A stretch of DNA of 64,000 bases from JBJXHN01 sp046233135 (GCA_046233135.1 JBJXHN010000005.1:62001-126000); one strand, 5' to 3'; positions 15,973-25,815 are shown, counted from the stretch's first letter. Notes: generated by a model not told the origin, from the letters alone. A program made the numbers and translations.

Positions 15973-16712
15973 GGGCGGAACAGGGATTCCAACCCCTCAG
16001 CCGTCAGGATGCAAGCAACGAGAGCGATCATCAGCGCCGGGGCAAAGGGAAATGGCCCCCGGCGCATCACCCCCAGCCCCACGCCCCCCAGCCCGGCCAG
16101 CAACAGAAAGGCCGGCCACAGGGTCACCGGCAGCAAAAGGCCCGCCCCGGCGAACAGGGCGATGTCTCCACTGCCCAACCCCTCGCGCCCGGTCAGACGG
16201 AGGAAGAGCCAGCGCAAGGTGACAGCACCGCCCCCCAGGGCGACCCCGCGCACCAGCGGCCCAACCACCGTCCCTTCGGTCCATCCGGCCACCCCCAGGG
16301 CAGAAAGGCATAGCGCCGCGGCCAGGCTATCGAAAACCACCCCATGGCGCAGATCGATCAGGGCAATGGCCAGGACCGGCACGATCAGGGTCAGCGCCGG
16401 CAGCAACACCCATTCGAAGCCGAAATGAACTCCGAACGCCGTCCCCAGCAGGCCACCCAGCAGTTCCACCCCCCAGACAGCGACGGGAATCGGCGCCCGG
16501 CAGGTTCGGCAGCGCCCCTTCAGCATAGGCCAGGACAGTCCCGGGATCAGGTCGACCCAGCCCAACGCCCGGCCGCAGGAGAGACAGCGGGATCGGGCGA
16601 AGGCCACCGGCTCCCCCCGGGGCAACCGATCCACCAGCAGCCCGGCGAAGGACCCCGCCACCAGCCCGATACCACCGCCCAGCAGAAGGGCCGCCCAGGG
16701 AAAAACCGTCAC
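15969..16712 (-). CDS. pilD: Prepilin peptidase (type IV leader peptidase, A24 family)
   Basis: 247 residues with about seven membrane helices. The N-terminal cytoplasmic loop has the two zinc CxxC pairs (CLSCGRALGW and CRTCRAPI) and the conserved GSFAGLLVDRLPRG start. The two catalytic aspartates lie in IDLRHGVVFD and in the GSGD motif of LGSGDIALFA. The usual PD after the first motif reads FD here. The enzyme cleaves and N-methylates prepilins, including those at 1720-2523 and 11484-12194. The start overlaps the preceding gene by four bases. Confidence 0.9.
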   Translation of the reverse strand: MTVFPWAALLLGGGIGLVAGSFAGLLVDRLPRGEPVAFARSRCLSCGRALGWVDLIPGLSWPMLKGRCRTCRAPIPVAVWGVELLGGLLGTAFGVHFGFEWVLLPALTLIVPVLAIALIDLRHGVVFDSLAAALCLSALGVAGWTEGTVVGPLVRGVALGGGAVTLRWLFLRLTGREGLGSGDIALFAGAGLLLPVTLWPAFLLLAGLGGVGLGVMRRGPFPFAPALMIALVACILTAEGLESLFRP

Positions 16713-17371
16713 CAGCGCTCCCCCACCGTATCCCGGCCGACTCCCCCGAAGAACTGTTGCGAATCGGGAACGGCGTCACGCCCCACGGGCACGGCCATCT
16801 CCGCCCGGGCCGCGCCGGCATCCCGGCCGGACGACCCGAGCCCGCCGATCCCCAGGCCGAGCACCAGAGTCAGCACGCCCAAGGCCCCCGCTGCCCCACC
16901 GGCGAGGAGAGGAGGGACGCGGTCTTGCAATGGCAGCCCCCCGCCGAATCGCCGCCGCACCTTCCGCGATCCGGCCAGGATCACCGGCAAGGCGGGCCGG
17001 CCATCCAGGCGCAAGGCCGACAAACGGCGTACCGCCTCTCCATCCGCCTCCGACAGGGCGTCGGCCTGCGGGACCGCAAGGATCAGCCGGGGCCGTCCCC
17101 TCCGGTTCCGCCCGCGCAGAGCAGCGAGCATGGCCGCGTTGTCTCCGTCACGCTCCGGCGGGATATCCAGCGCCCCGGCCAGCAGCCGGGCGAGCGGCAC
17201 CCCGCCCGGTAGCGGCGGAGCCATGACCAGCAGCCGCGTCCCGGCGGGCGGGGCACCGTGGAGCCGGCGCAGATGCCGGTCCTGCCCGTCCCCGGGCGCT
17301 ATCCGCAGGAACACCAGGGGACTGTCGGCCCGCAAGGCGGCGCGGACGCGGTCCAGGGGATCGCGGGTCAT
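16709..17371 (-). CDS. Degenerate ExeA/MshM-like membrane protein of the pilus operon
   Basis: 220 residues. The first about 150 residues look like a reduced AAA domain of the ExeA/GspA/MshM type: a strand-loop LLVMAPPLPGGVPLARLL stands where Walker A would be but lacks the GKT, and RPRLILAVPQADALSEAD replaces Walker B. A transmembrane helix (ALGVLTLVLGLGIGGLG, about 175-190) is followed by a short periplasmic tail. In MSHA systems an MshM ATPase sits in this region of the locus. This copy should be unable to bind ATP. Both ends overlap neighbours by four bases (TPR gene and prepilin peptidase), so the three are translated together. The family call is tentative. Confidence 0.5.
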   Translation of the reverse strand: MTRDPLDRVRAALRADSPLVFLRIAPGDGQDRHLRRLHGAPPAGTRLLVMAPPLPGGVPLARLLAGALDIPPERDGDNAAMLAALRGRNRRGRPRLILAVPQADALSEADGEAVRRLSALRLDGRPALPVILAGSRKVRRRFGGGLPLQDRVPPLLAGGAAGALGVLTLVLGLGIGGLGSSGRDAGAARAEMAVPVGRDAVPDSQQFFGGVGRDTVGERW

Positions 17372-17979
17372 GGTCGGGACTCCTGTTCCAGATAGCGCAA
17401 GCGGCGGGCCAAGGCAGGCGCATCCACCCCTGCCGCCGCCTCCGGGGTCTCTGCGGCGAGCATCAGGGCGCGCCGGTAGGACTCCGTGGCCACACGCCGG
17501 TTTCCGAGACGATCAGCCAGAACCGCCCGGTCAGCGGCGATACGTGGATCCCCCGGAGCCAGCGCCGCCGCCCGGGACAGAGCGGCGAAGGCCTCTGCCA
17601 GGTTGCCGACGGCAAGCAAGGCCCGCGCCCGCAGAACGTCCCCCCGCCCGGACCTGAAGCCCGGGGAAGACGGGAGAGAAGCCGGGCGCACAGGGGCTTT
17701 CGGATCAGCGACGACAACAACCTGAAGGCCGCCGCCTTCTTCGGCCGGAGGCAGGGGCGAGGAAAGCGACTCCGCCCTCCCCTCCTGGGACGCCGTCATG
17801 CGGGGCGGCACCCGCACCGATGCCTCGCCCCCCAGCAGATCGTCTGCCGCATCCACCCTGACCCGGGGCACCAGGCTATCGTCGGCCGCACCGCCCGCCA
17901 CAGCCACCGTCGCCCCCCACGGACCGGCAAGGGTCGGGCTGAACAGCAGGACGAGGAGTAAGCGGGTTCGGGCGGACAT
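17368..17979 (-). CDS. Exported TPR protein, first gene of the peptidase unit (MshN-like position)
   Basis: 203 residues. An N-terminal signal sequence (RTRLLLVLLFSPTLAGPWGATVAVA) is followed by a Pro/Ser-rich linker (about 50-110). The C-terminal TPR motifs are LRARALLAVGNLAEAFAALS, AAALAPGDPRIAADRAVLAD and VATESYRRALML. In MSHA loci MshN is a TPR protein next to MshM and the platform genes, and the order here fits that. The stop overlaps the next gene by ATGA. The role would be scaffolding in the periplasm; this is inference from domain type and position. Confidence 0.65.
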   Translation of the reverse strand: MSARTRLLLVLLFSPTLAGPWGATVAVAGGAADDSLVPRVRVDAADDLLGGEASVRVPPRMTASQEGRAESLSSPLPPAEEGGGLQVVVVADPKAPVRPASLPSSPGFRSGRGDVLRARALLAVGNLAEAFAALSRAAALAPGDPRIAADRAVLADRLGNRRVATESYRRALMLAAETPEAAAGVDAPALARRLRYLEQESRP

Positions 17980-18101
17980 GGGAAGCGACCCTTGGTGGCG
18001 ACAGCAGGGGCAGCCCGCAAGGAGTTCACCCCCCTGCGCTGCGCCACCAACCTATGCACGCAGTCCGTTTAACAGTTCGTTTATGGGACAAAATTACGCG
18101 A

Positions 18102-20252
18102 TCACTCGACCCAGACGCGCGCGCTGTCCGACCGTCCCAGAGCATCCACCACGGTCACGACCCGGGCGCCCGGCCCCGGTGGGACCCAGGCAGTGGCCCG
18201 GGCAAAGGAGCGGCTGGGCACCGGATAGCCATCCACCAGCCAAGTCAGCGGCCGCTGTCCCCCTTCGGCACTCAGGGTCAGCGCCGCGTCCGGCACCGCC
18301 CCATTGGTCAGGCGCTCCCCGGCGAGGGAAAGCACGGCCCCGTCAGGCGGAAACACCAGCCGCAGCGCCCCCGGTTGTGGTGGCAGGTGGGGTGCCCCCG
18401 ATTCGGGCAGCGGCTCCAGTCGTTGCAAGGCCGGCGGCAGTTCTGCCGTGGTGCCGCGAAACACGCCATCCGGCGCCGTCCGACGGTGGGGTGGCGCGCC
18501 GGACAGCTGTTCGAAAGCCTGAAACAGCACCGGTGCCGCCGCCGCCCGGCCATGGTGCCCCGGCGACGGAGTACCGTCCGGCCGTCCCATCCACACGCCG
18601 ATGGTCACCCGACCGTCCATACCGATGGCCCAGGCGTCCCGGAAGCCGTAGGACGTTCCGGTCTTGAACGCCACCCGGGCGGCCAGCCCGTCCCCGGCGG
18701 TCCACCCCGGCGGCGGCGGGCTGTCGGACAGGCTGTCGACCACATACCATGCCGCCACGGGATCCAGCGCCGTGCGCCTGGGCGGGGCATCGCCGGCCCG
18801 GGCATGGGGCGGAATGGCGCTACCGCCGGCATCCAGGGCCGCATGCAGCGCCACCAGATCGGTCAGCGTGACCCCCAGCCCCCCCAGGGCAAGCGGCAGT
18901 CCCGGCCGTTCCACACCTCTGGGCAGCCGCACCGGAATACCCAGCGCCTCCAGACGCTGGGCAAAGCGCAACGGCCCCACGTGATCGAGCACGGCCACGG
19001 CCGGCACGTTCAGGGACCAGGCCAGCGCCTCCCGTGCCGTCACCTCGCCGTGGAAGCCCATGCCGAAATTGGCCGGGGTATAGCTGCCGAATCGGGAAGG
19101 GCGATCCTCAAGCAGGGTTTCGGGATGGATCAGCCGGCTTTCGAACGCCATGCCATAGATCAGCGGCTTCAACGCCGACCCCGGAGAACGGGCGGCCCGG
19201 GTCATGTCCACCGCCCCGTCCCGCGCGGCGTTGAAGAAATCCGGCCCGCCGACGGACGCAAGGATGCGGCCGCTTGCCGATTCGACCACCAGGATCGCCA
19301 GGCTGCGATGCGATTCGAGCCCCACCCCCACCTGGCGGGCCAGCCGTTCCAGGCGCCGTTGCAGTTCCGCATCCACCGTCGTCGCCACCACGGCACCCGG
19401 CGGAGCCTCGGCGGCCAGCCGTCCCGTCAGATGGGGCGCGAGGAAGGGCATCGGATGGCGCTGGCGCGGCAGGGGTTCGGCGGCGGCTTCGACCGCCCGT
19501 TCGGGGCTGAGGACACCGGCCTCTACGGCCCGGTCGAGCACCCGGTTGCGGGCCTGCCGCGCGGCATCGGGAAAGCGGTCCGGGCGGCGGGCGTTGGGGT
19601 TCTGCGGCAGGGCCACCAGCAATGCGGCCTCGCCGGGGGTCAGGCGGCGGGGCTCCTTGCCGAACCACGCCAGCGAACCGGCCCGCACGCCTTCAAGATT
19701 GCCACCGAAGGGCGCCAGGGTCAGATAGGCCGCCAGCACCCCGGATTTCCCCAGATGGGCTTCCAGTTGCAACGCGCGCGCCATCTCCCACCCCTTGGCC
19801 GCCAGGGTCCGGTCGGGGTGGGGCTCCAGCAGCCGGGCCACCTGCATGGTCAGGGTGGAGGCCCCGGAGACCACCTCGCCCGCCGCCAGCATCTGCCCGG
19901 CGGCCCGCACCACGGCCAGGGGATCAACCCCCGGATGGACGTTGAATCGGCGGTCCTCGTAGGCCAGCAGCAGGTCCAGATACAGCGGATCGACGTCCTG
20001 CGCCTCCGCCGGCAGGCGCCAGGCCTCATCCGGGCTGAGGAAAGCCCGCAGCAGCGTCCCGTCCGCTGCTTTCACCCGGGTGGAGGCCGCCAGCCGGTGC
20101 AGATCCGGCGGCACCAGCCGGTCGAACAGCAGCGCCCCGCCCCCGAACCCCAGCAGGCCGACGAGGGCGGTGGCAATCACCGCCTGCCGGCGGCGGATTC
20201 GTCGCCGCCGAACCTTTGGCCCTTCGGGATGCCGGGACGAACCGTCGGACAT
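18102..20252 (-). CDS. pbpC: Penicillin-binding protein 1C (bifunctional peptidoglycan synthase)
   Basis: 716 residues. After a basic cytoplasmic start and one membrane helix (AVIATALVGLLGFGGGALLF) comes the GT51 glycosyltransferase with YEDRRFNVHPGVDP and GASTLTMQVARLLE. Next is the transpeptidase with the active-site motif SALK in RSPGSALKPLIYG, SLN and FKTGTSYGFRDAWAIG. A C-terminal BiPBP_C beta domain starts around residue 630 and includes LTWLVDGYPV. All catalytic motifs are intact. The start at 20252 is chosen since the longer frame upstream overlaps the previous gene and has no ribosome site. It follows the alpha-2-macroglobulin gene by 23 bases, the conserved pairing in proteobacteria. 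Confidence 0.92.
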   Translation of the reverse strand: MSDGSSRHPEGPKVRRRRIRRRQAVIATALVGLLGFGGGALLFDRLVPPDLHRLAASTRVKAADGTLLRAFLSPDEAWRLPAEAQDVDPLYLDLLLAYEDRRFNVHPGVDPLAVVRAAGQMLAAGEVVSGASTLTMQVARLLEPHPDRTLAAKGWEMARALQLEAHLGKSGVLAAYLTLAPFGGNLEGVRAGSLAWFGKEPRRLTPGEAALLVALPQNPNARRPDRFPDAARQARNRVLDRAVEAGVLSPERAVEAAAEPLPRQRHPMPFLAPHLTGRLAAEAPPGAVVATTVDAELQRRLERLARQVGVGLESHRSLAILVVESASGRILASVGGPDFFNAARDGAVDMTRAARSPGSALKPLIYGMAFESRLIHPETLLEDRPSRFGSYTPANFGMGFHGEVTAREALAWSLNVPAVAVLDHVGPLRFAQRLEALGIPVRLPRGVERPGLPLALGGLGVTLTDLVALHAALDAGGSAIPPHARAGDAPPRRTALDPVAAWYVVDSLSDSPPPPGWTAGDGLAARVAFKTGTSYGFRDAWAIGMDGRVTIGVWMGRPDGTPSPGHHGRAAAAPVLFQAFEQLSGAPPHRRTAPDGVFRGTTAELPPALQRLEPLPESGAPHLPPQPGALRLVFPPDGAVLSLAGERLTNGAVPDAALTLSAEGGQRPLTWLVDGYPVPSRSFARATAWVPPGPGARVVTVVDALGRSDSARVWVE

Positions 20253-20275
20253 GGTGCCGCGCCTCTGCCCCGCGC

Positions 20276-23200
20276 CTACCGGGGCGCGACGGTCATGCGG
20301 CCGGGCCGGCCGGTGCCGTTCAGAGCGGGCCGGTACATGGATTCGGCCATCACGCCCGGCGCCACGAAGTCCCCGGGGCTGACCGCCCGCACCAGATAGG
20401 CCAGAGCGAAGGTCGGCTCGTCCCGATGCACGGTCACCGCCGCCACATAGCGGTCGTCCCGGGCTTCGGAATGATCCACCCACGACAGCTCCGGCAGCCA
20501 GTCCACACCTTCCAGGCTGCGGCTGGATCCCGCATCCACCAGATCGATTTCCACACCGGCCGGCAGCAGATCCACCACCAGCAGGGAATCCCCGTCACCG
20601 CCGTCCAGCACCATCGGATCGGTGACCTCGCCGGTGACCACGGCCACCAGCAGGTCGTTCTGGGTCACCGTCGCCGGATCGGCTGCGGACCCGTCCAGAT
20701 GATACCAGGATCGTTCCACCGAAATGCCGTCCGCCGAGCGGGGCAGCGGCTCGCCGGGCAGGCCATCCACCGTCGCCACCACGCGCAGCGACCGTGCCCC
20801 CAGGTTGGTCACCGGCACGCCGGCGTCCAGGGAGGCCCGGGACAGGCCGGTGGACACCGTGGTCTTGGCCGCCTCCACCGTCTGCCCCCCCACCAGAGCC
20901 TCGACCGTGCCCTGGGCGCGCATCAAGGCTCGCGCGGCCAGCAGCAGCCAGCCCCGTTCCTGGGTCGACAGGTGCTTCGACTCGGCCATCATCCCGGCCA
21001 GCTTGTCGGCGACAGCCAGCCCGTCCTGCCCCAGCAGTCCGGTTTCCAGCCCCAGCGCCAGGGTGGCCGCCGTGTCCCGCAGGGTCGAGCCGTAGTCCGA
21101 TCCCGTCGACACCCGCTGCACCGAAGGCGACAGGGCTTCATGCAGGGCGGAAACCGCCCGCTCCTTGTCGCCCAGGATCGCCAGGGCCGCCGCCGTCTGC
21201 ACCCGCGCCAGCGGCGAGGTCATGCGGGACAGATAGGTATCGTGGAAATAGCGCACCGGCCCCAGGCCGATGGCGCCGGCCCGCGCCAGCACATAGTGGG
21301 CATAGGCCGCCGTCGGCAGTTCCGAATCGCTGAAATCCCCATCCCGGATGGTCGATGCCAGCCAGGCCAGCCCGCGTTCCAGGGCGAAATCGGGCACCGG
21401 CACGTCCTGTTCCTTGGCCCGCAGCAGGAAATCCATGGTGTAGTTGGTCAGCCAGGGCTCCAGCGCCCCCTGGCTGTCCCACAGCGCGAAACCGCCATCC
21501 CCACGCTGCATGGCCACCACCCGCTGGACATCCTGGGCCAGCACGTCCCGGCCCGACCAGGACGGCCAGGCCGACGCCAGATCCAGATCGGCTCCATACA
21601 GCGCCACGAAGGAGCGGCTGACCGTCTGTTCCAGGCAGCCGTAAGGATAAAAGCGCAAGGCCCGGGCCGTTCCCAGGGGGTCCAGGTTGGGTACGGTCGA
21701 CAGAGTCAGCGCCGCCGACACCGACCCGGGCACCAGCCCGGCCATCAATCCCGCGTCCAGCTGCGCCTCGCCGCCCGGTTCCAGGTTCAGGCGATGGGCG
21801 ACCATCTGGCGCGGTCCTGGCGGACGCACGGTTATCGACCAGGACCGATCCCGGGTTTTTCCGTCCGGGGCCTTCAGGGTCATGTGCACCGCTCCGCTGC
21901 CCAGGGTCCTGCCCGTCACCGGCAGGCGCACCACCTGCTTGCCGGCCTGGTCCAGGGCCAGCGCCTGCACACCGTCTTCCACCGACACCGCTCCGCTGCC
22001 CGACACCGTCAGTTGCCAGGTGCCGGCCGGCCCTTCCACATTGTCCATGGTCAGGGTCATGGTGCCGCGATCCCCGGGCGCCAGGAAGCGCGGCAGGGTC
22101 GCCTGGGCCACCATCCGGTCCCGCACGGTGACCGAGGCATCCGCCGAGCCGACCGCCGAGGCGGAAAAGGCCACGACCATCAGCCGCAGGCGGCCGTTGA
22201 AGTCGGGGATGCGCAAGGGAATGGTCGCCCGGCCGTCGCTGTCCACGGCGACGATACCGCTGAACAGGGCCACCGTTTCGATGGAGCTGTCCGGCAGGCC
22301 GGGCAAATGGCGTCCGGCCGCATCCCCGCCTTCCCGCAGCCGCCCGGGCCGGGCGTCAGAGGGGGTCAGCAGGCGGCCATAGGCATCCCGCCAGTCCATC
22401 GCCAGATCGCGCTTGCCGTAGAAATAACCTGTCGGATCGGGGCTTTCAAAGCCGGTAAGGCCCAAAATCCCCTCGTCCACCGCCGCCAGGGTCAGATACA
22501 CCGGCCCCTGGCCGCCCGTCACGCTGACCGGAACCTCCAGGGTCCCCCGGGGACGGATCGTGTCCGGCACGTCGATGGACACGGCCAGCGTCCGGTCCTC
22601 CATGGCCACGGGCAGCCATTGCACGCCGATAGCCCGGCCCGGCCCCTTGGCATTGGCCGCCCCGCCCCCGCCGGCGCCCGAGGCGCCCGGTCCCTGACCG
22701 GGGCGGAAGGCGGTGGCCACCACATAGGCCCCGGTGCCCCAGGCCTCGGTGACGGGTAGTTCCACCGTCAGACCCTCTTCCGGCAGAGGCACGTTCAGCA
22801 CGTCCAGCACCCGGTCGTTGACCACCGACACCAGAGCTTCCCCGGCAAAGGGCGCTTTCAGGTGCAGCCGCGCCCGGCCACCCGGGCGGACCGATTCGGC
22901 TTCCGTCGTCACCTCCAGGGTATCGGGAGAGTCGGCGGCAGCCAGACTGCGGGTCCACCAGCCGGCATCGAACCGCACGGAAGCCGCCGACAGACCGGTG
23001 GCCGCGCTGGCCTCTATCCGGTAGTTGCCCCAGGTCACATCCGCCGTCACCGAAACCAGCCCGTCCGCCCCGGTTTCCACCCGGCCGGACGATACCGGCA
23101 CATCGGTCACCGTGCGGTGGTAGTTCCACGAGCCACCGGATTCATACCAAGTGTAATTGGACTCCTCGCGATAGAGCACCCAATCAAGCGACTGACCCGG

Positions 23201-25549
23201 CAGGCCGGCACCATCCGGTCCCACAGCGGCCAGATCGAAGGAAACGGCGCTGTCCGCCTCCACGGCTTCGCCCTTGAACGGCGCGCGGACGCCCACGGCC
23301 ACGGCCTGATGACGCACCGGCAGCACCATGGTCCGGCCGCTGCCCCGGCCGCCGGCATCCAGCACATCCACCCGCACCATGGCCCGCAGGGGCTGGGTGG
23401 TGTCGGGCAGGCTGTCCAGCGCCACCGGTACGGTCGCCGCCCCGGTCGCATCGGTGCGGGTTTCCGGCAGGGACTGGCGCTGGCTGTCGAAGGGCTCCTG
23501 GGTCAGGCCAAAGGAGAAATCGGCGAAGGCGGCGAACGGCTCGGGGTCGGTGGACAGCACCAGATCCCCCTGCACCACCTGATCCGTCGCCGGGGCGCCA
23601 TACAGGAAATCGGCCTGGACCGAAACCTCCGTCGCCGCAGCCGGCCCATCCTCACCCGCTGTCAGATCCAGTCGATCGGCGCCGGCGCTCAGCCGCACCT
23701 CGGTCCGCAGGGGCACGAAATCTTCCACCAGGAACGAGACACTGCCGATGGGATCGGCATTCGGGTCCACATGGGCCGTCACGGTCCAGCGGCCGGTCCG
23801 GGAATCGGCCAGCAGCTTGACGGTGGTGTCATAGGCGCCGGTTCCCTGGCCGGTCAGCACCTGGCTGCTGACCTGCACGCCGTCGGGCCGCAGCACCTTC
23901 AGCGTCAGCGGCAAGCCGCCCAGCGCCCGGGCACCCGCATCCCGCAGCAGGCTGACAAGATGCACGCTCTCGCCGGGACGATAGATCCCCCGTTCCGTAT
24001 AGAGGAAAGCGTCCAGCGGCCCTGGCGCCGCGCGGCCACCGACGCCCCGGTCCGACAGGTCGAACGCCGGTCCGTCCAGCGCCAGGAACGAAAACGTCCC
24101 GCCCGGGGCATAGGCCATGACGAACGCCGGCGTGTTGCCATGCTCGCCGGCCAGCAGGCCCGACTGGAAGCGCGCCATGCCGTTGCGGTCGGTCACGGCG
24201 GCGCCCAGCTCGTCGTTATTCCGGGCCACCAGCGCCAGGGTCAGGCCGCTCATCGGCCGGCCGGTGGCGAGACTGCGGGCGAAAACAGACAGGCCGTCCG
24301 CCCCTTGCGCCGTCTGCAAGCCGATATCGGTGATCAGCAGCCATTGCACCGGCCAGGACCAGTAGCGTACCGCATCCTCCCGGGGGTCGGCGGCCGCCAG
24401 CACATACAGGCCCGGCTGGGGATCAGCGAGGATACGCCCCAGGGGCACGGCCGTGGCCACCTCCTGGTTCGGCGTCGCATCGATATCCAGGGTGCCTTCC
24501 CACACCAGTTCCCCACTTTCCTCACGCAGGGAATTCAGCTCCGACCGGTCGGCGGTGGCGTCCAGCACCATGTCGCGCAGATGGTCGGCCAGCGCCCGGT
24601 CATCGATGCGCATCAGTTCCAGCTTCAGGGCGTCCAGGTTCACCGTCCGCACGGTCACCTGCCGCTCCCCCTGAGCCGGCAGGATGAAGGCGTCGCCGGC
24701 AAAGGCCACCCGGGGCTTGCGGTCGGGCACCGCCACCGAGGTGGACAGGGGCTCGGCCAGACGCCCCCCCCCTTCGAACGGCAGGCCTTCCTTCAGGACC
24801 ACGTCATAGGTGGTGCCATGCTTCATGCCGTCGATGCACAGAGCCCGGTCGATCACCGCCACGGCCACATCCGCCGCCGGAGTAACCGTCACATAAGGGT
24901 CCAGAGGAGTATCGGAGTCCTTCAACGGCGCCGCCGTCAGATCCAGGCACATCCGGGGGACCGCCCGTTCCGCATCCGGCCGCATCTGGCGCACCCGGGC
25001 CTTCTCGCCGGTCAGGGCCTTCAATCCGTCTTCCGCCCGCGCCAGACCGGGGGCCGCAGTATCGGCGGCCTGGTACATCAGGCGGGCTTGCTCGGGCTGG
25101 TTTTCGTTCAGGAACAGATCGCCGATCCGCGCCACCCCGTCCGCCTGGCCGCGGGTGTCCGTCTGACCGAGCACATGGGCGGCAATGGCCACCCGCGCCA
25201 TGTCGGGACGCCCCATGCCGGATTGGTAGTTTGCCAGGGTCAGCAGCTTGTCAGGATCTTCCAGACCCCGCCGGATGGCGCTTTGCTGGATGTTCTGGGC
25301 ATCCCACCACTGGCCGCGCGAGGCCAGATCCGCCGCCTGCGAGGCCAGCTGCCGCCCGGCCCGGGGATCGGGACTTTCCGGAGAGAGGGTGGACAGAAGG
25401 TCCCGGGCCTGTTTTTCAATCGGCCGCCACACCTCCAGGAAGGCGGCTTCCTCCGCTGTTTCCCCCGCCCACCCGGCCGCAATCGGGCCGGGCAACAGGG
25501 TGGCGAGCAGCAAAAGGACCAGACGGCAAACCGAAAAAGGGCGCCCCAT
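20276..25549 (-). CDS. yfhM: Bacterial alpha-2-macroglobulin (YfhM-type, thioester-containing)
   Basis: 1757 residues, similar to E. coli YfhM. A signal peptide (RLVLLLLATLLPGPIAAGWAG) lacks a lipobox cysteine, so the protein should be soluble in the periplasm, unlike the lipid-anchored E. coli protein. Macroglobulin domains follow, with YTERGIYRPGESVHLVSLLR near residue 520. The thioester motif GCLEQ is intact (Cys1305, Gln1308) in the complement-like domain. The protein traps proteases that breach the outer membrane, and the linked pbpC can repair peptidoglycan (family knowledge). GGGGAG precedes the ATG at 25549. Confidence 0.92.
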   Translation of the reverse strand: MGRPFSVCRLVLLLLATLLPGPIAAGWAGETAEEAAFLEVWRPIEKQARDLLSTLSPESPDPRAGRQLASQAADLASRGQWWDAQNIQQSAIRRGLEDPDKLLTLANYQSGMGRPDMARVAIAAHVLGQTDTRGQADGVARIGDLFLNENQPEQARLMYQAADTAAPGLARAEDGLKALTGEKARVRQMRPDAERAVPRMCLDLTAAPLKDSDTPLDPYVTVTPAADVAVAVIDRALCIDGMKHGTTYDVVLKEGLPFEGGGRLAEPLSTSVAVPDRKPRVAFAGDAFILPAQGERQVTVRTVNLDALKLELMRIDDRALADHLRDMVLDATADRSELNSLREESGELVWEGTLDIDATPNQEVATAVPLGRILADPQPGLYVLAAADPREDAVRYWSWPVQWLLITDIGLQTAQGADGLSVFARSLATGRPMSGLTLALVARNNDELGAAVTDRNGMARFQSGLLAGEHGNTPAFVMAYAPGGTFSFLALDGPAFDLSDRGVGGRAAPGPLDAFLYTERGIYRPGESVHLVSLLRDAGARALGGLPLTLKVLRPDGVQVSSQVLTGQGTGAYDTTVKLLADSRTGRWTVTAHVDPNADPIGSVSFLVEDFVPLRTEVRLSAGADRLDLTAGEDGPAAATEVSVQADFLYGAPATDQVVQGDLVLSTDPEPFAAFADFSFGLTQEPFDSQRQSLPETRTDATGAATVPVALDSLPDTTQPLRAMVRVDVLDAGGRGSGRTMVLPVRHQAVAVGVRAPFKGEAVEADSAVSFDLAAVGPDGAGLPGQSLDWVLYREESNYTWYESGGSWNYHRTVTDVPVSSGRVETGADGLVSVTADVTWGNYRIEASAATGLSAASVRFDAGWWTRSLAAADSPDTLEVTTEAESVRPGGRARLHLKAPFAGEALVSVVNDRVLDVLNVPLPEEGLTVELPVTEAWGTGAYVVATAFRPGQGPGASGAGGGGAANAKGPGRAIGVQWLPVAMEDRTLAVSIDVPDTIRPRGTLEVPVSVTGGQGPVYLTLAAVDEGILGLTGFESPDPTGYFYGKRDLAMDWRDAYGRLLTPSDARPGRLREGGDAAGRHLPGLPDSSIETVALFSGIVAVDSDGRATIPLRIPDFNGRLRLMVVAFSASAVGSADASVTVRDRMVAQATLPRFLAPGDRGTMTLTMDNVEGPAGTWQLTVSGSGAVSVEDGVQALALDQAGKQVVRLPVTGRTLGSGAVHMTLKAPDGKTRDRSWSITVRPPGPRQMVAHRLNLEPGGEAQLDAGLMAGLVPGSVSAALTLSTVPNLDPLGTARALRFYPYGCLEQTVSRSFVALYGADLDLASAWPSWSGRDVLAQDVQRVVAMQRGDGGFALWDSQGALEPWLTNYTMDFLLRAKEQDVPVPDFALERGLAWLASTIRDGDFSDSELPTAAYAHYVLARAGAIGLGPVRYFHDTYLSRMTSPLARVQTAAALAILGDKERAVSALHEALSPSVQRVSTGSDYGSTLRDTAATLALGLETGLLGQDGLAVADKLAGMMAESKHLSTQERGWLLLAARALMRAQGTVEALVGGQTVEAAKTTVSTGLSRASLDAGVPVTNLGARSLRVVATVDGLPGEPLPRSADGISVERSWYHLDGSAADPATVTQNDLLVAVVTGEVTDPMVLDGGDGDSLLVVDLLPAGVEIDLVDAGSSRSLEGVDWLPELSWVDHSEARDDRYVAAVTVHRDEPTFALAYLVRAVSPGDFVAPGVMAESMYRPALNGTGRPGRMTVAPR

Positions 25550-25731
25550 CGTCGTCTCCCCGTGTGATGCCGCCCCGGGATCGCGCGGCGCAGGGCCGGT
25601 TCCCGTCCAGACGGCAAGTGGTTTGATGGGAGGGTAGGCCGGGAATGTGGCAAAATGCCAGCGCCACAATCCATTTCGTCAGGTTCGTCAGACTTGGCAG
25701 CACCCCCGCCGCACCTTATAAGGCAGGAGGG

Positions 25732-25808
25732 GCGCCCGTAGCTCAGCAGGATAGAGCACCGGATTCCTAATCCGGGGGCCACAGGTTCGAATCCTGTCGG
25801 GCGCACCA
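25732..25808 (+). tRNA. tRNA-Arg (anticodon CCT)
   Basis: A 77-base cloverleaf. The acceptor stem GCGCCCG pairs with CGGGCGC (25798-25804). The D arm holds GCTC and GAGC. The anticodon stem CCGGA/TCCGG encloses the loop TTCCTAA, giving anticodon CCT, which reads AGG. The T arm has CAGGTTCGAATCCTG. The discriminator A and an encoded CCA follow. The isotype is read from the anticodon. Confidence 0.97.
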
Positions 25809-25815
25809 TTTTTAT

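Noticed and set aside
18054..20399. Plus-strand open frame of 781 codons opposite pbpC
   Set aside because: It is a shadow frame; pbpC has all catalytic motifs on the other strand.
22862..25567. Plus-strand open frame of 901 codons opposite the alpha-2-macroglobulin gene
   Set aside because: It has no recognisable motif and mirrors a gene with an intact thioester site and signal peptide.
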